Source: Alloyangia pacifica
GTDB taxonomy: Bacteria; Pseudomonadota; Alphaproteobacteria; Rhodobacterales; Rhodobacteraceae
Direction of reading: 5' to 3'
NCBI RefSeq assembly: GCF_900116195.1
Contig: NZ_FOZW01000011.1
Coordinates: forward strand, 62,001 to 126,000
DNA: 64,000 bases
Positions 1-9,674 of the stretch are shown here, piece by piece (positions within the stretch are counted from its first letter, which is position 1; the number at the start of each line of letters is the position of its first letter). A model generated the notes under the pieces. That model did no database searches. It saw only the letters and a program-made list of their open reading frames with translations, and was not told where the DNA came from. A program made the position numbers and the translations under genes.

Positions 1-3000
1 GCCCAAACTGTCCCAGAATAGCGCCAGCCCCATCACCACCTTCGAAGCATTCGAACGCGGTCTTTGCGCTGTCTTCCGCCTCTGAGGCAGCCTCTTCATG
101 GCTTGCCGCCTTCCAGAGGCGCGACCGTGTTCCGGGCAGAAACAGGCTCGCATCCTCTTCCGTCTCTTCCAGCTCGGGGTCCTCTTCAGGCCCGGCTTCG
201 GCCGCATCGCCCTCGCCCGAGGTATCGCCGATCCGCAGCGGCACAGGCTCGCCGCGGTAGTTCACCAGGTAGGGATCGTGGTGATCGACCGAAATCGATT
301 CCGGCCGTTCCGGCGGATTGACCGGGCGCGCGAAACCTGCGCCAAACCCAGCCCGCAGACGCACCAGCCCGAGGTGCCGCCGCAGGTCGATCACGTCTGC
401 CTCCTCGATCAGGCCGGCCGCCACCACCGCAGGGGGCACAGGATTGGTTTCGAGCAACGAGCCAGAAGCCAGCCATTCCAGTTCGGAGGCGCAGAACTGC
501 ACGATTGCGCCCTCTGCATCCATGCTCCCCAGGTCGTTTCGGAATTGAGCCTCGCAGACCAGCTTGGCCAATCCCTTCGGCCCGAAGACTTCTTCGCCCG
601 ACGGTGGGGCGCCGAGCAGGGTCAGGCCGTTTCCGATGGATCCCGCCGCAGCGGCAAGATCGCTGTCGCTGTCACTCGGATCGTAGAGCAGCGCAAAATC
701 CGCCACAGCCAGCGCGAACTCGCGATAGTCGGGATGAAGTTCGTTCTCTTCGCCGGCGGTCTGCACGATCTTGTGCACGCCCACACCGGTTTCGTCGCCC
801 GTTGCAAGCGACATATCCTCCACCGGTTGCATGCAGCCGTCCTGACTTTTGAGACCGGGACAAATCTCCATGTCGCGCGGTTCGATCACCAGAGCGGAGT
901 AGAAGCCATGCTGCTGGATCGACGACGGCCCGAAATGGTCATGGGTGAAGACCGTCCGCATCGTGCGGTCACTCTTGTCGTTGCCGCCTGGCTGCCCGTC
1001 GACAAGTTCCTCAATGGACAGGATCGGATCGGCAAACCAGCGCTGCACTGTGGTCTGGAACCGCGCGCGATTGTCTGTCAGCTTCGTCGACCAATAGTCT
1101 TTCTTGCGCGGCACCCAATGGTCTTCCTCGTGTTCGCACAAGGCGCCCCAGTCTTCCATCAGACCCTGATCTTTCGCTGCCTGCGCCGCCGTCTCGGCAT
1201 CGGTTTCTGCCCCGTCCAACATGGCACACAGACGCAAGGCGATCTCATCGGCGGCGAAAGTGCCATCTTCGTAGTTGAACCCGTTCCCGGATCCATCCGC
1301 CGAGGTCACGTCGAACTTTACCAGATGGATGTGCTGGCCGATGGTGTCGGTCGGCGTCTTCACCTGGAAGTCGTCAAGCTCCAGCTCCTTGGGCAGTTCG
1401 TTTGTGTGGCGGAACTCGATGCAGTCGCCGGAGTAGGCGCGGAAGAAGAACGGCTCTTCCCGAGCACTGGGGCCCCGGTTCTTGTAGGCGTCCGATATCC
1501 CAGTCAGCACATTGATGCGTCCCTGTGGATCGTGCCAGCCGGCCTTGTTCGTCACGATATCCACCTGGACGGCTGAAACGTCATATCGCCTGAAGCCGGT
1601 CACCGCCGGATCGGGCACGAAATCGGCGTAACCCTCCCCGTGGTTCTCGCCGAAAGGATCCTTGATCAGCGCCATCGGCGCCGTCGGATGACTGGCGTCG
1701 GGATCGTTGGGGTCGATGGTGGCATAGCCTTTGGGCGCACCGCAGGGATCGGCGAAGGGCGCACCGGGTTTGGGCGGCGCACCGTTCACGGCGAAGTAAC
1801 CTTTGGCACCCGGATTTTCGGGCGGTCCACTGAGATAGCCGCCGCGGTCCGACACGAACTCTGTCGCCCTGCCCTCAGCATCTGCAAGCGCCAGCGATCC
1901 GCCATCGTGGTGAAACGCCATCGCGCCCTTCTCCAGGGGCTCGCCGTCATTCTCCAGAACATCGATCACGGCATGCGTCAGCTTGCCCGAAAAGTCCCCA
2001 AGCGCCAGCATCTTCGCCGTCGCCCGATAGAGGTCGTCCTCGCGCCTGGTCATGTTCGTCCTGTTCGGGCCTGGCAGCGCCTCTGCAAAATCCGCAGGCT
2101 CGAGCGGTGTATGGGCCTCGACCCCCAGCTTGCGCTTGGAGTTGCCCTCCACGACGTGACGCGGCAAGCCGCCGTCATGCCAGTCCGTGCCATCGTCAGT
2201 CCGCGCGATGTCCAGTGGCGGCTGCGGTGCGCGATGCCCCGGCTTGCCCGCGATGAAGAAGGGATACCCCGGCACGGCGTTGCCCTCAGCAACCTCAACC
2301 GAGCCACCATCTTGCGTTTCGACGCTGCCGCCGGTGTAGGTTGGTAGAAGCGGCGCCGGCAGCCCTGGCAGCGGCACCAGCGCGGGCACCGGCGTGCCCT
2401 CTGCCTCCCCGTCCCATCTCCCGTCACCGCCGACACTACCAGGGCGCGATACGCGCTCTTCGGGTTTCAGAAGGCTGACCGAAAGACCCGGCTCCGCCTG
2501 GCCATCCGGCAGCAGGCGGCTGCCGTCCTCGAGTACGTCATGGACCCGCCAGAGCGACCACATGCCCTGCGCGAAATGCGGGTATAGATGGCAGTGAAAG
2601 ATTGAATCCCCCACCGTCCGATTGCGGTTGCCCGACCCCTGCGCCGCCCACCAGCCATCACCGGGGGCCCGCGGCTCGTTGGCGTAATCATTCAACCCGC
2701 CATCATAGATATTGTAGGTGAACCCCTGCCGCGGTGCGACCGTCTGGCTGTCCAGATAGGTCCCCCGCCCCGGATCGTTGCCGGTGAACCATTGATGTGC
2801 ATGCAAGTGGAAGACATGGGTCTCCTTCGGGCCCGCATGATAGTTCCGGAAAACAATCGGATCGTTGAGGTAGGAATGATGCACATTCGAGGGATCGCTG
2901 TCATAGACCTCGAGCAAGGCCGGATCGCCATTCGCCCAGCTTTCAAGGAAGAACTCCTCGTAAAGGCACTCCATGCAATCGGCTGCCGGCCCGATCCCTT

Positions 3001-4375
3001 TCCGGTTGGCAAGGATCATCGCCCCAAGGCCACTTGCGCCGTAGTTGATGGCAAAGCCATCACTCACGCCGGCAAGTTGTTCGAAGCGAGCCAATTCTTC
3101 GAAATTGCGCGTATAAAAGGTCTTGAGCTCGTCGTGAAATACCACCGTGAATTCACGAAACGCCGGCGCGTCGGCGGGTCGAATGATCGCGTTCAGCTCG
3201 TTGTGAACCAGTTCGAATTGGTCTTCGCCAAGCGCCTGCAAAAGATTTAGGACAGGCAGCCCGTTATCGCCCTGCGCCTCGAAGTTGAGCGCGCCATCGC
3301 GGGCGTGCTGAACCGCGGACTCGGCCGGTGCCCAGGCTGCATCGAAAGCCGCGCGCGTCACCTGGCTACGATACCACGCCGTTGCCGCTAGGCCTTCAGT
3401 CTGCGGCTCCACCGCCAGCGAACCGAAAAGCCCGTGCGTCAGCGAACCGCCATCACCCTCTCCCCCTGACGGGGCGGCGACCGAGTTGATGAAAAACGGC
3501 CCCTCGCGCTCGGCGTGCCAGTAGCAATCGACATAGGCCTCACCCGGCTCGAGCACGCCGAGCCCCACGCAGGCGCCATGGACCTCGCCACTTTGCGGAT
3601 CGGCCAGCGGACGCATCCCGTCGATCACGAAAGAAACGCCCCGAGTGCGCGGCCAGTCGGCATCCGCTGCCCCGTCACCCGGCTCGCCCTGCGCAAGCAC
3701 CGCAAGCTCGGCGCTGCTCGCTGCGCTGTCAGTCGGGCACAGAGCGTCGACGAAGCGGTCCTGTCCGCCGGGCCGAGCGGTTCCGCCCGCTTCAGCGCTG
3801 CCAGTGCTGACCTCCGCTCGTACCAGCTTGCGCCACTGCGTATCCCCTTCGCCCGCCTGTCGGCAGAACGTCCGTGAATAATCGACGACCTCAGCATCGG
3901 ACTCGGATTTTCTCAGGTAGTTATGAAGACGGACATGAACCACGTCGCCCACATTGGCACGCAGGGTCAGCGGCCTCGCACGCTTGCAGTCGCGCAGGCG
4001 CACGTTGCCCGGCGATAGTCCCTCGGGCTTCATATGGAGCCCGATATCATCCTCGCACGTCGGGTCCGGCGCATCCCCAACGGTCTCTTCAGTCCCCAGC
4101 GGCACGAGATCGCGCGTCAGGGCAAAGATCATGCCGAACGGGTTGTACGATCCGAAGCGGTTGTAGACCAACACCTGATCGAGGGCTGCGACCTCGGCAC
4201 AGACAACGCGCCGGAACTCTCCATGGCCTGCAACGTCCGCGAAATCACTTTTGGCCGCAGTGCAGAAATCGGTTTCGGCCCGCGCCGAACCTATCCAGAA
4301 AACTGCAATGATTCCAGCGAGCAATGCAGAAATCATAATCCGCGAAGAGGCGGAAATATCCCATGAAAATCGCAT
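1..4375 (-). CDS. Giant secreted multicopper oxidase, partial (C-terminus beyond left edge)
   Basis: The frame is open from an ATG at 4375 to base 1, about 1,458 codons with no stop found. The N-terminus is a signal peptide (hydrophobic ISALLAGIIAVFWIG, then ARA-E cleavage), so the protein is exported. Copper-site motifs in the same frame: HLHAHQW near residue 522, HCHLYPHFAQGM near 594-605, QHIHLVKFD near 1014, and THDHFGPSS...QQHGFY...ALVIEP near 1144-1165. The first two match the canonical C-terminal motifs (type 1 and trinuclear sites). The last two match the canonical N-terminal motifs. The order is therefore permuted. Size and permutation recall the MnxG/McoA group of large multicopper oxidases linked to Mn(II) oxidation; substrate here is inference. 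It is divergent from the caspase-hydrolase gene. Family assignment is firm, function uncertain. Confidence 0.85.
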   Translation of the reverse strand, partial: MRFSWDISASSRIMISALLAGIIAVFWIGSARAETDFCTAAKSDFADVAGHGEFRRVVCAEVAALDQVLVYNRFGSYNPFGMIFALTRDLVPLGTEETVGDAPDPTCEDDIGLHMKPEGLSPGNVRLRDCKRARPLTLRANVGDVVHVRLHNYLRKSESDAEVVDYSRTFCRQAGEGDTQWRKLVRAEVSTGSAEAGGTARPGGQDRFVDALCPTDSAASSAELAVLAQGEPGDGAADADWPRTRGVSFVIDGMRPLADPQSGEVHGACVGLGVLEPGEAYVDCYWHAEREGPFFINSVAAPSGGEGDGGSLTHGLFGSLAVEPQTEGLAATAWYRSQVTRAAFDAAWAPAESAVQHARDGALNFEAQGDNGLPVLNLLQALGEDQFELVHNELNAIIRPADAPAFREFTVVFHDELKTFYTRNFEELARFEQLAGVSDGFAINYGASGLGAMILANRKGIGPAADCMECLYEEFFLESWANGDPALLEVYDSDPSNVHHSYLNDPIVFRNYHAGPKETHVFHLHAHQWFTGNDPGRGTYLDSQTVAPRQGFTYNIYDGGLNDYANEPRAPGDGWWAAQGSGNRNRTVGDSIFHCHLYPHFAQGMWSLWRVHDVLEDGSRLLPDGQAEPGLSVSLLKPEERVSRPGSVGGDGRWDGEAEGTPVPALVPLPGLPAPLLPTYTGGSVETQDGGSVEVAEGNAVPGYPFFIAGKPGHRAPQPPLDIARTDDGTDWHDGGLPRHVVEGNSKRKLGVEAHTPLEPADFAEALPGPNRTNMTRREDDLYRATAKMLALGDFSGKLTHAVIDVLENDGEPLEKGAMAFHHDGGSLALADAEGRATEFVSDRGGYLSGPPENPGAKGYFAVNGAPPKPGAPFADPCGAPKGYATIDPNDPDASHPTAPMALIKDPFGENHGEGYADFVPDPAVTGFRRYDVSAVQVDIVTNKAGWHDPQGRINVLTGISDAYKNRGPSAREEPFFFRAYSGDCIEFRHTNELPKELELDDFQVKTPTDTIGQHIHLVKFDVTSADGSGNGFNYEDGTFAADEIALRLCAMLDGAETDAETAAQAAKDQGLMEDWGALCEHEEDHWVPRKKDYWSTKLTDNRARFQTTVQRWFADPILSIEELVDGQPGGNDKSDRTMRTVFTHDHFGPSSIQQHGFYSALVIEPRDMEICPGLKSQDGCMQPVEDMSLATGDETGVGVHKIVQTAGEENELHPDYREFALAVADFALLYDPSDSDSDLAAAAGSIGNGLTLLGAPPSGEEVFGPKGLAKLVCEAQFRNDLGSMDAEGAIVQFCASELEWLASGSLLETNPVPPAVVAAGLIEEADVIDLRRHLGLVRLRAGFGAGFARPVNPPERPESISVDHHDPYLVNYRGEPVPLRIGDTSGEGDAAEAGPEEDPELEETEEDASLFLPGTRSRLWKAASHEEAASEAEDSAKTAFECFEGGDGAGAILGQFG

Positions 4376-4492
4376 TGGGGACCTCAATAAATTTTTCTGA
4401 AATACAACTATTAATAAAACATGGATCACTCGATTCGCTCAACCCTACCGATACCTCATTGAACTCAAGACGCGACAAGGGAGAAAAGATTT

Positions 4493-4522
4493 TTGACTCG
4501 ATGCAAAGTTTGAAGGCACAAT
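4493..4522 (+). promoter_or_regulatory. Candidate sigma70-type promoter for the caspase-hydrolase gene
   Basis: TTGACT at 4493-4498 and CACAAT at 4517-4522 are separated by 18 bases, about 33-39 bases before the start region at 4555/4561. The 4376-4554 gap is AT-rich compared with the flanking genes and separates two divergent genes, so it must hold both promoters. The -10 match is weak. Confidence 0.35.
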
Positions 4523-4554
4523 ACTCGGGTTTTCAGAATTTCATTTGAGGCTTA

Positions 4555-7185
4555 TTGCTCATGCCCCAAAATGCATTTCCCAGCTCCGATCTTCCGATTT
4601 TGACGACCCTGAAAGAAATCGAGGCGCTTTTCGACCGCGCGGCAAGTTTCGTGGAAACTGCCCCGGACCGGGTACATCTTCTGGCGATCGACATGCCCCA
4701 CGAGATGGGCAGTTTCTCTGAGCTCGTGCGCTACGCAGGCGCCGAAGGCGCGATACGCGAACTCGTGGCAAAGCTTTGGTCTCTGCTCTCCGGCTCCGTC
4801 CCGGTTCACGCGCTGGTGCTGCCTGATGGCCGTGTTGTGTTGACTGCCCATCCGGACAAGCGCTCAGACGAGCTTTTCCGCCTGGCCCTCGTTTCATCGG
4901 AGGCCGAAGCCTCGGAGACCGAGCTGGACGCCGTCGTTCAGATCCTGATCGGAATCAATGCGCTGCACGGCACCGTCCGCACTGCACCCCCACTCGCCTC
5001 CTCCGAGGATTGGGATACAACCGTCCGAAAGATGCTCACCCGCAAACGGATCGAGGCCAAATTCGCCAAAGTCCTCGCCCAGTCCCGGAACCAGCCGCCG
5101 GCCCCGCGCCGGACCAGCGTGGTAGACGATCACCTGCGCTGGCTCGCCCGCGAAATGCTGCGGACACCCTCTGCGGCCCGGAATATCCCCCAAGCCGCTG
5201 CGCCCGATTTCCGCCCGGTCGATCCGCGCAACCACATCGTCAACATGCGCTTCGGCAAGCTGTCGCCGCGCGGGCTGGTCTCGACGACGCAGGCCGACCT
5301 ACGGGAGATCTGCCGCAGCGCCGCATCCTTCGTCGCGGAGACTGGCGGCGATATCATGGTTTATGCGCATGGCGGCCTCACTTCCGAGGCGCACGCTTTG
5401 GCTTATGTCGAAGACACCGTCGATTGGTGGATGAAAAACAAGGTTTTCCCGATCTTCTGCGTCTGGGAGACCGATGCGCTCTCTTCGATCTTCTTTGCCC
5501 TGCGCGGGACCCTCGGAAGCCCGTCGCGCGGCTTTGCATCTGATCTGCGCGACGGCGCCACGGAAGCATTGGTGCGCACCGGTGGCCAGCCGGTCTGGCA
5601 GGCGATGAAGACTTCGGCCTTGCTGGCAAGCCAGCCCGACGGCGGACTGGCGCTACTCGCACAGGAACTCAACAAGGCCTTCGGTTCCGAAGACCTGCCA
5701 TTGCATTTGGTCGGGCACAGTGCGGGTGCTGTCCTTCACCTGCACTGGCTACCGGTTCTCCAAAGAGCCAAGCGTCCACCCCTGACATTCCAGACCCTCG
5801 CCCCGGCGGCAACGACGGAACTGGCGCGGCAGGCACTCGACACGGGCCCAGATGTCGCCACGATCCGATGCCGCGTCTACAACCTGACCGATACAGCCGA
5901 GCGTGACGACACCGTCGGTGCTTTCTACGGAAAATCGCTCCTCTACCTCGTCTCCCGCGCATTCGAGCCCGACGGGCCGATCCCTCTCCTGGGCATGCAG
6001 CGCCACCTGATGGCCGACACTGCCCTGCTGAAGCGCCTCGCCGCGGGCAATGGCGGCAACTTGCGCGAAACCATCGTGCATGCCAGCGCGCGCGTCTTTC
6101 CCGGCACAGACCGGCTTGCGAGCACGGCAAAGACCCACGGCGACTTCGACAACGATGCGACAACGATGCAGTCCGCGCTGCTCTTTATCCGCCCGGGTCT
6201 GGACCCCGCGATCGTGCCGCCATTCCCGGCCACTCCGCGCGCACGCGGCGCGGACGTGTTGTTCCCGTCCCTGCCCCAGGAAGCGCAGTTCTACCTCTCG
6301 GTCGCCGCCTCCGCCGCGCCTCAAACCACGCCTCAAACCACGCCCCGGCCACGTCCCCATCCACCTGCAGCGCCGCGTGGCGGCGCCTACCGCCTGCTGA
6401 CCATCGGCATTGATGCCTATCCCGATCAGCCGCTCCAGGGCTGCGTCAACGACTCCAACCTCTGGGCGGACTGGTTCCGCACCCGGGATTTCGACTGCCG
6501 CCAGTACACCAGTCCCCAGGACACAACCCGCGACCGCATCGCCGAGCACCTGCGCGACTTCGTCACCTCCGCGCGTCCGGACGACGTGCTCGTGTGGCAT
6601 TTCTCCGGGCACGGCATCGACATTGCCGACACCGACGAGGACCTTGGCGACGAGACCTCGAACCGAGATCAGGCGATCGTCGGGTACTACGCAACCGTTC
6701 CCAGCTCGCTGATCGAACACGCGTTGATCGACGATGAAATTCACAACATCCTGCAGCAGCTGACTCCCGGGGCCGAGCTTCTGGTCTTCCTCGATAGCTG
6801 CTTTTCGGGCTCCGCGACCCGGCTCGCGGGAGGTGACCGCACGCGGTCTCTGGGTCGCGTCGTGCGGCCCGGGCACCGCGCGCGCGGCCACTCGCTGACC
6901 GGCTCCGGTGCAAGCCGCTCCGGCAACCCATACACCGGCACCAACCACATTCTGTTTTCCGCCGCGGGTGCCAGCCAACTGGCGAAGGAGCTGACCGTGG
7001 CCGGTGTCAGCTATGGCCGCTTCTCACACGCCGTGCACCAGCTTCTCCCGGGCCTTGCTCAGGGAATGACCAACAGCAGTGCCGTGCGGGATTTCGACAC
7101 CGCGGTGAACCTCATGACCCAGAACCCGCAGCTCTTTTGCGACCCGTCACGCGCCGAACTGCCCTTTGCCCTGGCCGGGCTCTGA
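4555..7185 (+). CDS. Serine hydrolase-caspase (peptidase C14-like) fusion protein
   Basis: Three parts can be seen. Residues 1-220 are unrecognised. Residues about 255-560 form an alpha/beta-hydrolase domain with an HGG oxyanion-type motif (VYAHGG, near 268) and a nucleophile elbow GHSAGA near 387. A Thr/Pro-rich linker (about 588-610) leads to a caspase-like domain (about 612-850) that starts YRLLTIGIDAYPD and has the catalytic His in FSGHG (near 684) and Cys in LDSCFSGSA (near 747). No signal peptide is seen, so it is probably cytoplasmic. The start is TTG 4555 or ATG 4561; TGAGG at 4545-4549 could serve either. The gene stops 3 bases before the metalloprotease gene. Role unknown; regulated proteolysis, cell death or defence are possibilities, none shown by the sequence. 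Confidence 0.8.
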   Translation: MLMPQNAFPSSDLPILTTLKEIEALFDRAASFVETAPDRVHLLAIDMPHEMGSFSELVRYAGAEGAIRELVAKLWSLLSGSVPVHALVLPDGRVVLTAHPDKRSDELFRLALVSSEAEASETELDAVVQILIGINALHGTVRTAPPLASSEDWDTTVRKMLTRKRIEAKFAKVLAQSRNQPPAPRRTSVVDDHLRWLAREMLRTPSAARNIPQAAAPDFRPVDPRNHIVNMRFGKLSPRGLVSTTQADLREICRSAASFVAETGGDIMVYAHGGLTSEAHALAYVEDTVDWWMKNKVFPIFCVWETDALSSIFFALRGTLGSPSRGFASDLRDGATEALVRTGGQPVWQAMKTSALLASQPDGGLALLAQELNKAFGSEDLPLHLVGHSAGAVLHLHWLPVLQRAKRPPLTFQTLAPAATTELARQALDTGPDVATIRCRVYNLTDTAERDDTVGAFYGKSLLYLVSRAFEPDGPIPLLGMQRHLMADTALLKRLAAGNGGNLRETIVHASARVFPGTDRLASTAKTHGDFDNDATTMQSALLFIRPGLDPAIVPPFPATPRARGADVLFPSLPQEAQFYLSVAASAAPQTTPQTTPRPRPHPPAAPRGGAYRLLTIGIDAYPDQPLQGCVNDSNLWADWFRTRDFDCRQYTSPQDTTRDRIAEHLRDFVTSARPDDVLVWHFSGHGIDIADTDEDLGDETSNRDQAIVGYYATVPSSLIEHALIDDEIHNILQQLTPGAELLVFLDSCFSGSATRLAGGDRTRSLGRVVRPGHRARGHSLTGSGASRSGNPYTGTNHILFSAAGASQLAKELTVAGVSYGRFSHAVHQLLPGLAQGMTNSSAVRDFDTAVNLMTQNPQLFCDPSRAELPFALAGL

Positions 7186-7188
7186 GGC

Positions 7189-9021
7189 ATGACACGCGTC
7201 CCGGCCTGCCAAGTTTCTCCGGACATCCAGCGTTATGCCGGTGTCGCCAACGCGATCTATCAGCTCAGCGGAAACCAACCCGAGCGCACCCGCCGCGGCT
7301 GCATCTACACCGTCGACCCCTCGCTCAGGCGCTGCGAGAACGCCCTGTCGCATGTCTCGATCCCCTACGAACCTCTGCGGGACGGCATATCCGGCGCCTT
7401 TTTCGCCGTGGACCCCACCGACGCAACGACCGGGATCCCCGCCTGCCGCCCTTGCCTTCCCGACAACGCCGATGACGACTTCCTCGATCAGGGCCTCCCG
7501 CAATCACATTGCCGAAACGCCTATTTCGTGGCGATGCATGTCTACGAAATGTTTCGCCGCGCGCTTGGTCGACCGATTGCCTGGAGCTTCTGGACCGCCG
7601 ACAGCACGCCACCGATAAGGCTCGTCCCCTTTGGCATCGAAGAGCTCAATGCGTGGTACGATCCCGCTCTACAGGAGGTGCGCTTCGGCTTCGGAGCCGC
7701 CCCCAGCCGATCGGATGGCTCCGATCCGGATGACGCCCTCTATCGGCATACCGCCCTGTCCTCAGACGTGGTCGCGCATGAGATCACACACGCGCTTCTC
7801 GACGGTCTCAGGCCCGGCTACGATCTGCCCGTCAACTTGGACGTGGCCGCCTTTCACGAGGCCATCGCCGATATCGTCGCGCTGATGTCGCGCTTCGAAC
7901 GCCCGGCCTACCTGCAAAGCCTGCTGCGCCAATCCGGTGACGAGCTGATGCGCCACGAGTCGCTTGTTGGCCTCGCCCCCGAGCTCGGGAAAACCCTGCG
8001 CCGCTCGGGTCTGCGCACCCTCGACATCTCCTGGACCGACGCGGATCCGAAGGATGGCACCGCCCAGTTGCCGCGGTACGGGCCCGAACCGACAGAGCCG
8101 CATAAACGCGGCGGCCTGCTCGCGTCTGCGGTGCTTGAGGCCTTTCTGCACTCCGTCGCCCGCCGCGTGGATCCTCTCATGAGGATGACCCGGCAGGCGA
8201 ACGGCGCCACCCACGCCTTCCTGCTGGAGGAAATCGCCAAAGCCGCGGCGCGCACCGCCTCGCATTTCCTGACGATCTGCATCCGCGCCCTCGACTACAT
8301 GCCGCCGGCCGCGCTGATCTTCCCGGACTATCTGCGCGCGATGGTCACGGCGGACCGCCTGTTTTCCCCCCGGGATCTCGATGGCTACCGCGAAGAGCTG
8401 ATCGGTGCCTTTCGGCGCCGGGGCATCTTCCCCGAAGGCATGACGGTCCTCTCTGACTCGACGCTCGCATGGCAGCCCCCGGACATCGGCGTCTACCCCA
8501 TTCCCGGCCTCGCGCTAGGTGAAATGCGCTTCGGCGCTACGCCTACCCTGCCCCATTCTGCGGAAGAGTTGGACCGGCAGGCCATGGCGCTTGCACACGC
8601 CATCGACGCAGACCCAGCCCTCTGCGCCGCCTTGGGTCTGCGCGACCCGGGCATTTCCGGTTCGCACGAAACCATATCGCCCCCCACCATCACAGCCATC
8701 CGGCCCGCGCTCAGGACCGGGCCCAGCGGAATCGTCGATTTTTCAACCATCGCGGAAATCACTCAGGTCCGGAACGTTCACCTGCCCGAAACTGGCACAA
8801 CCCTGCCGCTCAAGGGCGGCGCCACGCTGGTCTGCGACTTCACGGGCAAGCCGACGTACATCGTCCGCCAGCGCGTCGACAATGCCGACCGCATCGCGCA
8901 GGAGCTGGATTTCGCCCGCAGCGCAATTTCGCGTGGCTGGCTCGTTTCGGAGGGTGGCAAGTATGTGGTCTCTAAGAAGTTCCACCGCCGGCTTTGCGAC
9001 GCAGCCTACGATTTTGCTTGA
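7189..9021 (+). CDS. Thermolysin-like zinc metalloprotease (HEITH, gluzincin type)
   Basis: 610 residues. A zinc-protease core HEITHALLDG (His 197, Glu 198, His 201) is followed by FHEAIADI, with Glu 224 as probable third ligand. This HExxH-N22-E layout is of the thermolysin/gluzincin kind. The preceding segment with LGRPIAW (near 126) and ELNAWYD also resembles that of M4-like enzymes. There is no signal peptide or obvious propeptide, unlike secreted M4 enzymes, so it is probably intracellular. The N-terminal 120 residues are Cys-rich (for example CRPCLPD) and could bind metal. Only 3 bases separate it from the caspase-hydrolase, so the two are almost certainly one transcript. Substrate unknown; a cascade with the caspase is inference. 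Confidence 0.78.
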   Translation: MTRVPACQVSPDIQRYAGVANAIYQLSGNQPERTRRGCIYTVDPSLRRCENALSHVSIPYEPLRDGISGAFFAVDPTDATTGIPACRPCLPDNADDDFLDQGLPQSHCRNAYFVAMHVYEMFRRALGRPIAWSFWTADSTPPIRLVPFGIEELNAWYDPALQEVRFGFGAAPSRSDGSDPDDALYRHTALSSDVVAHEITHALLDGLRPGYDLPVNLDVAAFHEAIADIVALMSRFERPAYLQSLLRQSGDELMRHESLVGLAPELGKTLRRSGLRTLDISWTDADPKDGTAQLPRYGPEPTEPHKRGGLLASAVLEAFLHSVARRVDPLMRMTRQANGATHAFLLEEIAKAAARTASHFLTICIRALDYMPPAALIFPDYLRAMVTADRLFSPRDLDGYREELIGAFRRRGIFPEGMTVLSDSTLAWQPPDIGVYPIPGLALGEMRFGATPTLPHSAEELDRQAMALAHAIDADPALCAALGLRDPGISGSHETISPPTITAIRPALRTGPSGIVDFSTIAEITQVRNVHLPETGTTLPLKGGATLVCDFTGKPTYIVRQRVDNADRIAQELDFARSAISRGWLVSEGGKYVVSKKFHRRLCDAAYDFA

Positions 9022-9674
9022 AGTTAGATGCCATTTGCAACGGCCCGAGAATGAAGCCGCGTTAGATCCATTGCCAAGCAAGCGCCTCGCGCGAGCTCCC
9101 TCACCCCGGCAGCCTTTGATTGGTTTCCAGCATCCCGCCAGATATCTCCATCCGCGAAATCAGCGCCCGCAGGCCGATGTCGCGATGCAACTCCCGCTTC
9201 AGGAGACCTTGTTGCGCAAAGAAATTGAAGGTCGCAGCTCCCTTTTCCCCGCACGCACTTGTCCTGCGGGCTCCGCAATCGAGATGCCGAGCCCGTTGCA
9301 GCCGTCCAGCACGACGGCGCGAACCCGGAGTTCTGCGCCTTGGCGTTCAACCTCGCGCGCCTAAGCACCTGCCCTCACAGCTTCTCGCAACGAATTTTCG
9401 TCTCGGCGCGGCTTCGGCGGTGGTATCCGGTGCGTTTGCACACCCGTTCCAGTGTCGCGACCACGTCCTCGCCGCGATAGGTAAAGCGTGCATCGAGCAC
9501 CCGCACGTAGCGCGAGAAGGTGTCCACCACCGTGAGCACGCGAAGCTTGCGCCCCGTCGCGAGCTGATCGTGGACGAAGTCCCTTCCGGCCTTCATGTGT
9601 TTCCGCTCCTCCCCCAGCCAAGGACGGCGTCCGGAGACCTCTGAGCTGGAGCGGGGACATTTTCGGGGATCACA
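9022..9674. other. Gene-poor gap with a transposase scar
   Basis: No intact gene is supported between the metalloprotease stop and the NagA stop. The right part (9375-9620) holds the IS3 remnant listed separately. I recognise nothing in 9022-9374 on either strand. No hairpin-plus-U-run terminator is visible for either flanking gene. Confidence 0.6.
9375..9620 (-). pseudogene. IS3-family transposase (OrfB, integrase core) remnant
   Basis: The minus strand from about 9596 to 9423 encodes RDFVHDQLATGRKLRVLTVV, then DTFSRY and TYRGEDVVATLERVCKRTGY. This is the beginning of the DDE integrase core of IS3-family (IS407-like) OrfB proteins. The expected continuation (IRVDNGSEF and the terminal Glu region) is lost: after KRTGY the frame runs into unrelated residues and stops at 9375. 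Upstream, WLGEERKH is in frame but the N-terminal half is missing. It is therefore a non-functional fragment. It sits between the protease module and the amino-sugar operon, consistent with past insertion and decay at a module border. Confidence 0.75.

Noticed and set aside
98..1576. Plus-strand open frame of 492 codons
   Set aside because: It is the antisense of the multicopper oxidase, whose copper motifs and signal peptide are in frame on the minus strand.
5749..6978. Minus-strand open frame of 409 codons
   Set aside because: It lies opposite the hydrolase-caspase gene, whose catalytic motifs fix the coding strand.
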